A stretch of DNA of 64,000 nt. Source: CAVOJV01 sp963696325 (GTDB lineage: Bacteria > Pseudomonadota > Gammaproteobacteria > Competibacterales > Competibacteraceae). The translations under genes and the position numbers were made by a program. Every line of letters begins with the position of its first letter. The first letter of the stretch is position 1. The stretch covers positions 62,001 to 126,000 of the forward strand of contig CAVOJV010000063.1 in NCBI GenBank assembly GCA_963696325.1. Direction: 5' to 3'. Below, in pieces: positions 30,551 to 39,024 of this stretch. The notes below the pieces were generated by a model that was given only the letters and a program-made list of their open reading frames with translations, was not told the origin of the DNA and made no database searches.

Positions 30551-31708
30551 ATGCGACACTTGACAACCTTCCGCCCCCTAGTTTTTTTCCCACTATTGCT
30601 GCTCGGCTTCGGTTTTTCAGCCTGGGCGGAGACCATTCCCGACCCACCCCAGCTCCCCGTGCGCAGTTATATCCTGATGGACTACCACAGCGGCAAGATT
30701 CTCGCGGAGTCGCACAGCGACGAACGAGCCGAGCCGGCCAGCATCACCAAGCTGATGACTGGCTATGTGATCTATGCCAATCTGCGTGAAGGCCATGTCA
30801 AACTCGACGATCAGGTTACCATCAGCGAGAAAGCCTGGCGCACGGAAGGCTCACGCATGTTCGTGAACGTAGGCACCAAGGTACCCCTGGAAGACCTGCT
30901 GCTGGGCATGATCGTGCAGTCCGGCAACGATGCCACCGTCGCTCTCGCCGAGCATGTCGCTGGCAGCGAGAGCGCGTTTGCCGACCTCATGAACCAGCAG
31001 GCCACCAAGCTCGGCCTGACGAACTCGCACTTTATCAATTCCCCCGGTTTGCCGGACCCCAATCATTATACGACAGCCCGCGATATCGCCCTGTTGCTGC
31101 GGGCCATCATCAAGGAATTCCCCGAGGACTACAAGCGTTACTCGGTGCGTGAATACACCTACAACAACATCACCCAGCCCAATCGCAATCGGCTCCTGGG
31201 GCTGGATGACTCGGTGGATGGCGGCAAGACGGGCCATACCAAGACCGCTGGCTATTGCCTGGCCGTGTCCGCCCAGCGCGGGGACATGCGCCTGATCAGC
31301 GCGGTGTTGGGCGCCAAGACCGAACGGGAGCGGGTCAGTGCCACCCAGACCTTGTTGAACTACGGCTACCGCTTCTTCGAGTCGCGCAAACTCTATGACG
31401 CCAACAAGCCGCTCACCGAGGCGCGGATCTGGAAGGGCAAGGAAAACAAATTGCCTTTGGGGCTGTCCGAGGATTTATACGTAACCACGCCCAAAGGTCG
31501 TGCCCAGGAAGTAACGACTGCCCTGAAGGTCAATCCCCTCATTGAGGCCCCCGTCCAGAAGGGGGCGCCATTTGGCAGCGTTGTGGCAACCCTGGGCGCG
31601 GACACCCTCAGCGATACGCCGCTGGTAGCTTTGCAGGACGTCGCCGAGGCCGGTTTCTTCGGGCGGCTGTGGGATCAGATTGTACGATTCTTTTCTTCGC
31701 TGTTTTAA
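30551..31708 (+). CDS. dacA: D-alanyl-D-alanine carboxypeptidase (PBP5/6 type)
   Basis: A 385-residue low-molecular-weight PBP that trims the terminal D-Ala of stem peptides. It has a signal peptide (LVFFPLLLLGFGFSAWA), active-site SITK (Ser64, Lys67), the SGN motif in VQSGNDATVAL, KTG at 226-228, a beta-rich C-terminal domain and an amphipathic tail (FFGRLWDQIVRFFSSLF) for membrane attachment. The aminotransferase gene begins at the next base. Confidence 0.95.
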   Translation: MRHLTTFRPLVFFPLLLLGFGFSAWAETIPDPPQLPVRSYILMDYHSGKILAESHSDERAEPASITKLMTGYVIYANLREGHVKLDDQVTISEKAWRTEGSRMFVNVGTKVPLEDLLLGMIVQSGNDATVALAEHVAGSESAFADLMNQQATKLGLTNSHFINSPGLPDPNHYTTARDIALLLRAIIKEFPEDYKRYSVREYTYNNITQPNRNRLLGLDDSVDGGKTGHTKTAGYCLAVSAQRGDMRLISAVLGAKTERERVSATQTLLNYGYRFFESRKLYDANKPLTEARIWKGKENKLPLGLSEDLYVTTPKGRAQEVTTALKVNPLIEAPVQKGAPFGSVVATLGADTLSDTPLVALQDVAEAGFFGRLWDQIVRFFSSLF

Positions 31709-32596
31709 GTGAAACCAATGGATCAATTTCCTTCCATCGCACACCTGAATGGCGCGTTCCTGCCCCTGGCCGAGGTGTGCATCTCCCCTCTGGACCGCGG
31801 TTTTCTGTTCGCGGATGGCGTCTACGAAGTCATCCCCGTCTATCACGGACGGCTGTTTCGCCTCGCCGAGCATCTCCAGCGGCTAGCGAATAGTTTGGCC
31901 GGCATTCGCCTGGACGCCGGTCTGGACCGCGCCAGTTGGGCAGGTCTGCTTGAGGAACTGGTTGCCCGCAATGGCGACGGCGATCAGGCCATTTATCTGC
32001 AGATCACCCGCGGGGTTCCGACCAACCGCGATCATGGCTTTCCCGCCGGCAAAACCCGGCCCACCATTTTCGCCATGGCCAGTCCGCTCAAACCCGTGCC
32101 GGCAACCACGCTGCGCCAGGGCATTGCCGCGGTCACCCTGCCGGACATCCGCTGGGGCGCCTGCCACATCAAGAGCATCGCCCTGCTGGCCAATGTGCTG
32201 GCCCGCCAGCAGGCCCTGGACCAGGGGGTTGACGATGCCGTTTTGGTGCGGGACGGCCTCTTGATCGAGGGTTCGGCCAGCAATTTGTTCCTGGTGCAGG
32301 GGGATGTCCTGCTCACTCCACCCAAGGATCAGCGCATCCTGCCGGGCATTACCCGTGACCTGATCCTGGAACTGGCTACCACCAACGGCATTGCCTATCG
32401 CGAGGAGGATATTTCCAGCGAGGCATTGGGGATGGCGAGTGAAGTGTGGCTGACCAGTTCCACCAAGGAAATCCTGCCGGTCACCAGGGTGAATGGACGC
32501 CCTGTCGGTGCCGGCGTCCCCGGCCCCTGGTGGCGGCGGTTGATCGCACTGTATCAGGCCTACAAGCATACCGTCTGTCCGCCCGCCACATCGTGA
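31709..32596 (+). CDS. dat: D-amino acid aminotransferase
   Basis: A 295-residue fold-type IV PLP enzyme (branched-chain/D-Ala aminotransferase family). The PLP lysine is in CHIKSIALLANVLARQQA and the phosphate-binding region in EGSASNLFLV. The likely role is D-amino-acid supply or turnover next to dacA. The first codon is a GTG directly after the dacA stop, with an ATG three codons on as an alternative. 4-amino-4-deoxychorismate lyase is a close relative, but length and context favour Dat. Confidence 0.85.
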   Translation: MKPMDQFPSIAHLNGAFLPLAEVCISPLDRGFLFADGVYEVIPVYHGRLFRLAEHLQRLANSLAGIRLDAGLDRASWAGLLEELVARNGDGDQAIYLQITRGVPTNRDHGFPAGKTRPTIFAMASPLKPVPATTLRQGIAAVTLPDIRWGACHIKSIALLANVLARQQALDQGVDDAVLVRDGLLIEGSASNLFLVQGDVLLTPPKDQRILPGITRDLILELATTNGIAYREEDISSEALGMASEVWLTSSTKEILPVTRVNGRPVGAGVPGPWWRRLIALYQAYKHTVCPPATS

Positions 32597-32634
32597 TCTA
32601 TCACCGCGCCAACTCCTTCAATAAGGCAGAGATC

Positions 32635-32898
32635 ATGAACGATTCGTCCACCCTGGAATTTCCCTGCGACTTCCCCATCAAGGCCCTAGGACACAGCGGC
32701 GCCGATTTTCAGGTGCTGGTGACCGAGCTCATCAGTCGCCATGCCCCCGATATCGACCTGCGCACGCTGCGCATCCGGGACAGCCGCAACGGCCGCTATC
32801 AGTCGGTAACGCTCACCGTCCACGCCAGAAGCCGCGACCAACTGGATGCTATCTACCGGGATCTCAGCAGCCATGAGCGGGTAATCATGGCGCTGTGA
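32635..32898 (+). CDS. ybeD: YbeD-like DUF493 protein
   Basis: An 87-residue alpha/beta protein of the ACT-like DUF493 family (LEFPCDFPIKALG and RYQSVTLTVHARSRDQLD). It sits where ybeD is found in many gammaproteobacteria, between dacA/dat and lipB, and is often linked to lipoate metabolism by position only. The start at 32635 matches the family. Confidence 0.88.
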   Translation: MNDSSTLEFPCDFPIKALGHSGADFQVLVTELISRHAPDIDLRTLRIRDSRNGRYQSVTLTVHARSRDQLDAIYRDLSSHERVIMAL

Positions 32899-32919
32899 CC
32901 CGACGCTTCAGTCTCCTTC

Positions 32920-33639
32920 GTGACGGACCAGGCCCTGGAAATCAAGATGAGCGCGGCAACACCGCTGGCCCGCCTGTTGGTTGTTCGGCACTTGGGCCAG
33001 ATCGGCTATCCAGCCGCCTTCGCCGCCATGCAAGCCTTCACCGACGCCCGCCAGGCCGTTACCCCGGATGAACTGTGGCTGTTGGAGCATCCGCCGGTGT
33101 TCACCCTGGGTCTGAACGGTAATCCGGAACATCTGCTGGCCACGGGCGATATTCCCGTCATAGCGGTGGACCGCGGCGGCCAGGTTACCTACCACGGTCC
33201 CGGCCAACTGATCGTCTACCTGCTGATCGATGTCAAGCGCGCCCACCTCGGGGTGCGACCGCTGGTCACCCTGATGGAACAGGCGGTCGTGGAACTGCTG
33301 GCGGGCTTTGGAACCACGGCTTATGCCCGGCCGGACGCCCCTGGCGTGTACGTCGAGCAAGCCAAGATCGCCTCGCTGGGTTTGCGAATACGCCGTGGTT
33401 GTTCCTACCACGGTCTGAGCCTCAACGTGGCCATGGACCTGGAGCCCTTCGGCCGCATCAATCCCTGCGGCTATCGCGGCCTGCGAGTCACGCAACTGCG
33501 TGATCTGGGAATTTCTTCGGAAATGGCGGAAATCCGCGAACGGCTGTTGACCATCCTGGTAAAAAATCTTGGTTACACTACCTTTAGAGTGGTGGACCAG
33601 TTCCCCAACCTCCCCGATTTGGAGACCGCACATGCCTGA
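32920..33639 (+). CDS. lipB: Octanoyl-[acyl-carrier-protein]:protein octanoyltransferase LipB
   Basis: A transferase (up to 239 residues) that moves octanoate from ACP to lipoyl domains. It has GGQVTYHGPGQLIVYLL, the catalytic lysine in KIASLGLRIRRG and the catalytic cysteine in INPCGYRG. A GTG at 32920 gives the longest frame; an ATG at 32947 (MSAATPL) is also plausible. It overlaps lipA by eight bases. Confidence 0.94.
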   Translation: MTDQALEIKMSAATPLARLLVVRHLGQIGYPAAFAAMQAFTDARQAVTPDELWLLEHPPVFTLGLNGNPEHLLATGDIPVIAVDRGGQVTYHGPGQLIVYLLIDVKRAHLGVRPLVTLMEQAVVELLAGFGTTAYARPDAPGVYVEQAKIASLGLRIRRGCSYHGLSLNVAMDLEPFGRINPCGYRGLRVTQLRDLGISSEMAEIRERLLTILVKNLGYTTFRVVDQFPNLPDLETAHA

Positions 33640-34654
33640 ACAGAAAGCCTCCAGTGAGAATCCCGCTGCCCCACTCGAAGCGCAGCCGGTCAAACCCGTC
33701 CAGGCGGTGCGGCGTGGGGAAAAGCTGCGGGGCGCGGATAAGATGGCCCGCATCCCGGTGAAAATTGCACCTACCCAACCGACAGAGCGCTTGCGCAAGC
33801 CTGCCTGGATACGCGCCAAGTTTCCTGGCACCCCGGCAGTGCTGCGGATCAAAAAGGTGCTGCGGGAAAATCGCCTGCATACCGTCTGCGAGGAGGCTAA
33901 CTGCCCCAATCTGGGTGAATGTTTCGGCCATGGCACCGCCACCTTCATGATCATGGGCGATGTCTGCACCCGGCGCTGCCCCTTCTGCGACGTCGGCCAC
34001 GGCCGCCCCAATCCGCTGGATGCCGGGGAACCCCTCAACCTGGCCCGCACCGTGGCCGCCATGGGTTTGCGGTATGTGGTCATCACCTCGGTGGACAGGG
34101 ACGATCTGCGCGACGGTGGAGCCGGCCATTTCGCGGACTGCATCCGTGAGGTCCGCGCCCACACGCCGGACATCGCCATCGAGATCCTGACCCCCGACTT
34201 CCGCGGCCGCATGGGGGTGGCCCTGGACATCCTGGAGCAGGCACCGCCCGATATCTTCAACCATAATCTGGAGACCGTTCCCCGCCTCTACCGGCAGGCC
34301 CGGCCTGGCGCCGACTATCACTATTCCCTGGATCTGCTGAAGCGCTTCAAGGAGCGCCATCCCGATATCGCCACGAAATCTGGCCTGATGCTGGGCCTCG
34401 GCGAGACCCTGGAGGAAGTGACAGCGGTGATGCGCGACCTGCGCGCTCATCATGTAAACATGTTGACCCTGGGCCAGTACCTGCAACCCAGCGTCCATCA
34501 TCTCAAGGTGGAACGTTACGTGACCCCGGAGGAGTTTGCGCATCTGCAACAGGCGGGGCAGACCATGGGTTTCTCACACGTCGCCTCCGGTCCCATGGTG
34601 CGCTCCTCCTATCACGCCGACTTGCAGGCCAGGGAAGCGCTGGACAGCGTATGA
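33632..34654 (+). CDS. lipA: Lipoyl synthase LipA
   Basis: A 340-residue radical-SAM enzyme that inserts two sulfurs into octanoyl domains. The auxiliary cluster cysteines are in CEEANCPNLGEC and the radical-SAM cluster cysteines in CTRRCPFCDV. The C-terminal ASGPMVRSSYHAD is typical. The N-terminal ~50 residues are a variable lysine/proline-rich tail. The start at 33632 overlaps the lipB stop. Confidence 0.96.
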   Translation: MPEQKASSENPAAPLEAQPVKPVQAVRRGEKLRGADKMARIPVKIAPTQPTERLRKPAWIRAKFPGTPAVLRIKKVLRENRLHTVCEEANCPNLGECFGHGTATFMIMGDVCTRRCPFCDVGHGRPNPLDAGEPLNLARTVAAMGLRYVVITSVDRDDLRDGGAGHFADCIREVRAHTPDIAIEILTPDFRGRMGVALDILEQAPPDIFNHNLETVPRLYRQARPGADYHYSLDLLKRFKERHPDIATKSGLMLGLGETLEEVTAVMRDLRAHHVNMLTLGQYLQPSVHHLKVERYVTPEEFAHLQQAGQTMGFSHVASGPMVRSSYHADLQAREALDSV

Positions 34655-34763
34655 ACTGGCAAGAGGTTCGCGCGCACTATCCCTCGTGATGGCTTTTAGT
34701 CATGTTTGTTTATTCCCCCCTGACTGAAGGATGGTCGGTTAACCAAGTAACTCCCAAATCTTC

Positions 34764-35984
34764 ATGCAGACACTCTGGAAAACCTTTACTGCCGCTCCCC
34801 ATCGCGTCATGTTTATGGGAGGCGCTCTCCAGGGCGTAGTGATTATGGCCTGGTGGATGCTGGATATGGCCGGACGTTACGGCGGACTCTATGCTCCGCT
34901 GGCATGGCCACTACCGCCCGCTTGGGTACACGCCTTCCTGATGATCTACGGCTTTTTCCCGTTTTTCATCTTCGGTTTCACCCTGACGGCAATGCGCCAC
35001 TGGGTGGGTTCGCCAGCCGTCCCAGCTCGGTTGTATATCTCTGCCTTCCTACCGTTAATATTGGGCACCGCGATCTTTTACACGGGCCTGTGGTTTCCGC
35101 GGTTGCTGCAGTTAGCTTTCCCCTTGCTGCTGACCGGTTGGGGCATCGGCATTTACGCCCTGGTCCAGGTCATTCGCAGCGGTTCAGACCCTGACAAACG
35201 GCATGCAAAGGTCCTGACCGTAGCGCTGGCGCTCGGCTGGCTTGGTATATGGTGTTATTGGCTTTGGCTGCTAACCGGTGTGACGCTGTTCATGGCCTAC
35301 GCCCGCTATGCCGGGATCTGGTGGTTTCTCCTGCCTATTTACGTGACGGTGAGTCACCGCATGATCCCCTTTTTCTCCAGCGTGGAGTTGGCAAACTACA
35401 CCCTCTTCCGCCCGTATTGGATGCTGTGGGCACTGCTTGCCTGCATGGGTGTGCATGGCGCGCTCGACATCGCCGGCCTGCGCGCCTGGTTGTGGCTCCC
35501 TGATCTGCCTATCGCGGTATTGGCACTGTATCTCTCGGCGGCATGGGGTTTTAAACGCAGCCTCAAGGTGGGTTTGCTGGCGGTGCTGCATCTCGGGTTC
35601 CTCTGGCTGGGGATCGCGGCGCTGCTGTATGTGATCCAAAGCGCCAGTCAGTTCATCACCGGTATTCCCTGGCTCGGACTGGCGCCCCTGCACGCCCTGA
35701 CGATCGGCTATTTCGGCACCACCGTGCTCGGCATGGCAACCCGCGTCACTCTCGGCCATTCAGGGCGCGCGCTGGTGGCGGATCGGATCACCTGGTGGTT
35801 GTTCATGGGGTTTCAGGCGGCGGTGTTGTTGCGCGTTGCCGGGGATATCTGGACTGGCTGGCCGATGGCGATCTGGCATCCACATCTGTTAGCGGGGCTG
35901 GGGTGGCTCGTCTGCTTCGGGATCTGGTTCGCCAACTATGCGCCCATTTATTGGCGGCCGCGGGTGGATGGTAAACCTGGCTAA
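34764..35984 (+). CDS. nnrS: NnrS family membrane protein
   Basis: A 406-residue polytopic protein with roughly twelve membrane helices. It matches NnrS, a heme/copper protein linked to nitric-oxide stress and denitrification. Family features are the PHRVMFMGGALQG start, the HAFLMIYGFFPFFIFGFTLT stretch, SHRMIPFFSS and the conserved histidines near GYFGTTVLGMATRVTLGHSG. It is followed after 12 bases by a SirB2-like gene. NnrS genes are usually under FNR/NnrR-type control; no clear box lies directly before this one. Confidence 0.9.
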   Translation: MQTLWKTFTAAPHRVMFMGGALQGVVIMAWWMLDMAGRYGGLYAPLAWPLPPAWVHAFLMIYGFFPFFIFGFTLTAMRHWVGSPAVPARLYISAFLPLILGTAIFYTGLWFPRLLQLAFPLLLTGWGIGIYALVQVIRSGSDPDKRHAKVLTVALALGWLGIWCYWLWLLTGVTLFMAYARYAGIWWFLLPIYVTVSHRMIPFFSSVELANYTLFRPYWMLWALLACMGVHGALDIAGLRAWLWLPDLPIAVLALYLSAAWGFKRSLKVGLLAVLHLGFLWLGIAALLYVIQSASQFITGIPWLGLAPLHALTIGYFGTTVLGMATRVTLGHSGRALVADRITWWLFMGFQAAVLLRVAGDIWTGWPMAIWHPHLLAGLGWLVCFGIWFANYAPIYWRPRVDGKPG

Positions 35985-35996
35985 GGGCACTCGGCG

Positions 35997-36383
35997 ATGG
36001 ACTATTTTCTAATCAAGCATATCCACACCACGGCGGTTGCGATCAGCTTGGCCGGCTTTGTATTGCGCGGCATCTGGATGCTGCGGGACTCACCGCTGTT
36101 GCACGCGCGTTGGACCGGGATTCTACCCCACGCCGTGGATACCATACTGCTGCTCAGCGCCATCTGGCTTGCCGTCGCCATCCAGCGATACCCGTTTGTG
36201 GATGGCTGGTTGACGGCCAAAGTGCTTGGACTCATCGCTTATGTTCTGCTGGGGACCGTGGCGCTGAAGCGGGGTCCCAGCCGTCCTATCCGCCTGGCGG
36301 CCTGGATCGGCGCGTTGCTGGTGTTTGGTTACATCGTATGGGTAGCGCTGACGAAAAACCCCCTCCCCGGCATGCAAAGCTAA
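35997..36383 (+). CDS. SirB2 family inner-membrane protein
   Basis: A 128-residue protein with four membrane helices (IKHIHTTAVAISLAGFVLRG, VDTILLLSAIWLAVAI, KVLGLIAYVLLGTVAL, WIGALLVFGYIVWVAL). It matches SirB2, a family of unknown function that often neighbours NnrS or cytochrome genes. It shares a transcript with nnrS. The 109 bases after it, before the convergent ctaA end, hold no gene I can support. Confidence 0.85.
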   Translation: MDYFLIKHIHTTAVAISLAGFVLRGIWMLRDSPLLHARWTGILPHAVDTILLLSAIWLAVAIQRYPFVDGWLTAKVLGLIAYVLLGTVALKRGPSRPIRLAAWIGALLVFGYIVWVALTKNPLPGMQS

Positions 36384-36492
36384 GGCACGAGGGGAAGCCC
36401 CAGGGCATATGCTGTGCTTTAACCCCACTGCCGGTGTTGATGATCTCCTCGAAACGCGGCGTGCCGGTCATAGCCTAACTGCGCGCAACGGC

Positions 36493-37599
36493 TCATGGTC
36501 CGCGAACTGCGATCAACGCATGATTCACCGCTAGGACAGCCGAAAATAAAAGCACTGCTCCACCCTGATGAGCCGCGGCCAGCGGGACCGGAACCACGTA
36601 CAGCAGGGTGGTAATTCCCAGAGTGATCTGCACGGCCAGCATGATGAGCAATAGGTTGCACGACCAGCGGGCGCGTGGCGACAGCGGCAGCCGCCGTGAC
36701 TTGAGCCAGAAGAGCGGCACCAGGAAAGCCAGCAGCCAGGCGATCAGCCGGTGATCAAACTGGACCGTCGCCATGTTTTTGAAGAAATTGAGGTACCACG
36801 GCTCCAACATGAAGATCTCCGGGGGTATCCAGTGACCGTTCATCAGCGGGAAGGTGTTATACGCGAAGCCTGCTCGAATACCGGCGACGAAACCGCCCGA
36901 CAACACCATCACGAAGATCAAGCCGGTGAGTACCCAAGCTAGCCGTAACAGAGAACGCGACTTTTCATCTGCTGGTGCAACGGTTTTTGGAAATAACAAA
37001 CCCAGCGCGACCCAGAACATCGCCGCATAGATCAGAAAAGCCAACCCCAGATGAGCGGTAAGCCGGTATTGACTGACCCGCGGATCGTCTATCAGGCCGC
37101 TTTTAACCATATACCAACCCATTGCTCCCTGCAGCCCACCCAGTAGAAAGATGCCGACTAGTTTCGGCAACAATGACTGGTCGATTTTTTTCCGTGCGAG
37201 GAAAAAGAGAAACGGGAGCAGATAAACCATCCCGATGGCACGGCCCAGCAGGCGGTGCGCGTATTCCCACCAGAAGATCTCCTTGAACTCGGCCAGGCTC
37301 ATGCCGCGATTCACCTGTTGGAACTCGGGAGTTTGCTGGTACTTCTGAAACACCTCATCCCATTGCGCCGGGTTGAGCGGCGGTAACGTACCTACGATGG
37401 GCTGCCACTCGACGATGGAAAGACCCGAATGGGTAAGCCGGGTCACCCCCCCCACCACGACCATCGCCAACAATAGAGCGCAACAGAGCAGCAGCCAGCT
37501 CGCCAGCATCCTGCGCGAGGATTGGTCTTGCGCTAAGCCCTGCACCGATGGATTCAACGGTAAATAATTACCTGAGGATTTGATCGATAAATCTGCCAC
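36493..37599 (-). CDS. ctaA: Heme A synthase (CtaA/Cox15)
   Basis: A 368-residue membrane protein with about eight helices that oxidises heme O to heme A for cytochrome aa3 oxidase. It is of the Cox15-like class, with VVVGGVTRLTHSGLSIVEW, EFKEIFWWEYAHRLLGRAIG and later histidines in the QFDHRLIAW and AAHQGGAVL contexts. It starts with GTG at 37599. An upstream FNR-type box suggests oxygen- or NO-dependent control. ctaB and cox genes are not in the window. Confidence 0.93.
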   Translation of the reverse strand: MADLSIKSSGNYLPLNPSVQGLAQDQSSRRMLASWLLLCCALLLAMVVVGGVTRLTHSGLSIVEWQPIVGTLPPLNPAQWDEVFQKYQQTPEFQQVNRGMSLAEFKEIFWWEYAHRLLGRAIGMVYLLPFLFFLARKKIDQSLLPKLVGIFLLGGLQGAMGWYMVKSGLIDDPRVSQYRLTAHLGLAFLIYAAMFWVALGLLFPKTVAPADEKSRSLLRLAWVLTGLIFVMVLSGGFVAGIRAGFAYNTFPLMNGHWIPPEIFMLEPWYLNFFKNMATVQFDHRLIAWLLAFLVPLFWLKSRRLPLSPRARWSCNLLLIMLAVQITLGITTLLYVVPVPLAAAHQGGAVLLFSAVLAVNHALIAVRGP

Positions 37600-38021
37600 C
37601 TCAATGCTCCTGTTTTTTTCTTTCGTAATCGGTCACCTGACCCGCTCCGGCTCTTGCCCTTCATCCGCTGAATTTTATCAGATCACATTCGAATCTTTTT
37701 TTCTTGATACGTATCAAGTTTTTTCAACCCGCCGGTGAAAAGGTTTGACTCCCGTGCACCGTTTATGATCCCAGATCAGGCGCCTACCGCCTGAATGACG
37801 GGCTCTTCATCGAACTCCTCAGCGGACTCAGCGTCATCGGTTGCGTCCTCATCAACGAGTGGCGGCGCAACCGAAAAGTGCGCGATGCCTGACCGGCGGC
37901 AGCTCACTCCGCGCTTTGGCGAGCGCCGTTGCAGTATAATCATCGAGGAATAGCAACCCTGATAGGACAACCAGCTAATGATGGCTGCCGAGCGGCCTTG
38001 GTCAAAACGGGTACCGCGCTG
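37600..38021. other. ctaA-radical SAM intergenic region
   Basis: This 422-base gap holds the ctaA promoter region with the FNR-type box. Bases 37761-37893 on the plus strand read as VYDPRSGAYRLNDGLF followed by a hydrophobic run (LSGLSVIGCVLI) and a basic tail ending in TGA. That looks like the end of a one-helix membrane peptide, but no start codon precedes it in frame, so it is not called as a gene. The rest shows nothing I can support. Confidence 0.4.
37704..37717. promoter_or_regulatory. Perfect FNR/Anr/Dnr-type binding box
   Basis: TTGATACGTATCAA is an exact match to the FNR-family consensus TTGAT-N4-ATCAA and lies inside a 16-base perfect palindrome (37703-37718). Its centre is about 111 bases upstream of the ctaA start on the minus strand. 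Likely reading: ctaA, or the short unassigned frame on the other side, responds to oxygen or nitric oxide, in keeping with nnrS nearby. Confidence 0.65.
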
Positions 38022-38975
38022 ATGGCTTTGTCAGATTACGTCAATACGTTCGGTCAGCACCTGCTCGGCCTTTATGGTGAGCGCGTCCACAAGATAGCGA
38101 TCGACGCCGGCTTCACCTGCCCCAATCGGGACGGCAGCAAAGGCATCGGTGGCTGCACCTTCTGCAATAACACCTCATTCAGCCCCAACGGCCGCCAACC
38201 GCTGCCGATACTCGAACAGATTGCCAATGGCCGGCGCGTCATCGCGAAACGCACCCGGGCGCGTTCGTTTATCGCCTACTTCCAGGCTTACACCAATACC
38301 TATGCTGACATCGAGCAGCTCAGCAGCTATTACCAACAGGCGCTTGCCGAGCCGGACGTGATCGGCCTGTCGGTGGGCACCCGCCCCGACTGTGTGCCCG
38401 CACCGGTGTTAGACTTGTTAAGCGCGTATCGGCGCGAAGGCCGCGAAGTCTGGCTGGAACTCGGCCTGCAATCGGCCTTTGATGAAACCCTGCAGCGCGT
38501 CAACCGCGGTCACGGCTTCGCGGAGTACCGGGATACCGTCGTTGCCGCCAGACGGCGCGGCATTCCGGTGTGCACTCACCTGATCGTCGGTCTTCCCGGT
38601 GAAACCGCCCAGCACTGCCAGGATACCCTCGAGGCGGTGCTGGCGCTGGGCACGGACGGGCTGAAACTGCACCCGCTGCACGTCGTCAAGCACACGATAC
38701 TCGCCAACCAGTGGCGGCGGTGTGGGTATCAGCCATTGGGCCTGGCCGAATACATCCGGATCGCCGCCGACCTTATCGAGCGCACCCCTGGGCAGGTCGT
38801 CTTTCACCGGCTGACCGGCACTGCATCCAAGGACATCTTGCTGGCGCCCGCGTGGTGTTCACAGAAATGGAACGTCTTGAACGGGATCGAGCGCGAGCTG
38901 CGTCTTCGCGGCCACCGCCAAGGGGAATTCGCCAAGGCTTTCCAAAGCAGTGAAGCCGCGCGGCGCATCGCCTGA
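38022..38975 (+). CDS. TIGR01212-type radical SAM protein (YhcC-like)
   Basis: A 317-residue radical SAM protein. The cluster cysteines are in CPNRDGSKGIGGCTFC, and THLIVGLPGE and DGLKLHPLHVVKHT are typical of the YhcC/TIGR01212 family, whose substrate is unknown. The start at 38022 (MALSDYVNTFGQHL) matches relatives; the frame extends 31 codons upstream without support. It is the last intact housekeeping gene before the immunity-like island. Confidence 0.88.
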   Translation: MALSDYVNTFGQHLLGLYGERVHKIAIDAGFTCPNRDGSKGIGGCTFCNNTSFSPNGRQPLPILEQIANGRRVIAKRTRARSFIAYFQAYTNTYADIEQLSSYYQQALAEPDVIGLSVGTRPDCVPAPVLDLLSAYRREGREVWLELGLQSAFDETLQRVNRGHGFAEYRDTVVAARRRGIPVCTHLIVGLPGETAQHCQDTLEAVLALGTDGLKLHPLHVVKHTILANQWRRCGYQPLGLAEYIRIAADLIERTPGQVVFHRLTGTASKDILLAPAWCSQKWNVLNGIERELRLRGHRQGEFAKAFQSSEAARRIA

Positions 38976-39024
38976 GTCTCGCCGTTCCCAGCTCGGCCTA
39001 GAACACACGGATCACTTCTCCACC

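Noticed and set aside
36286..36471. Minus-strand frame starting MTGTPRFEEI
   Set aside because: It overlaps the end of the SirB2-like gene and degenerates after ~25 residues into its shadow; at most a remnant.
37776..37970. 64-codon minus-strand frame with an acidic tail
   Set aside because: No ribosome site, no family resemblance, and the opposite strand reads more protein-like.
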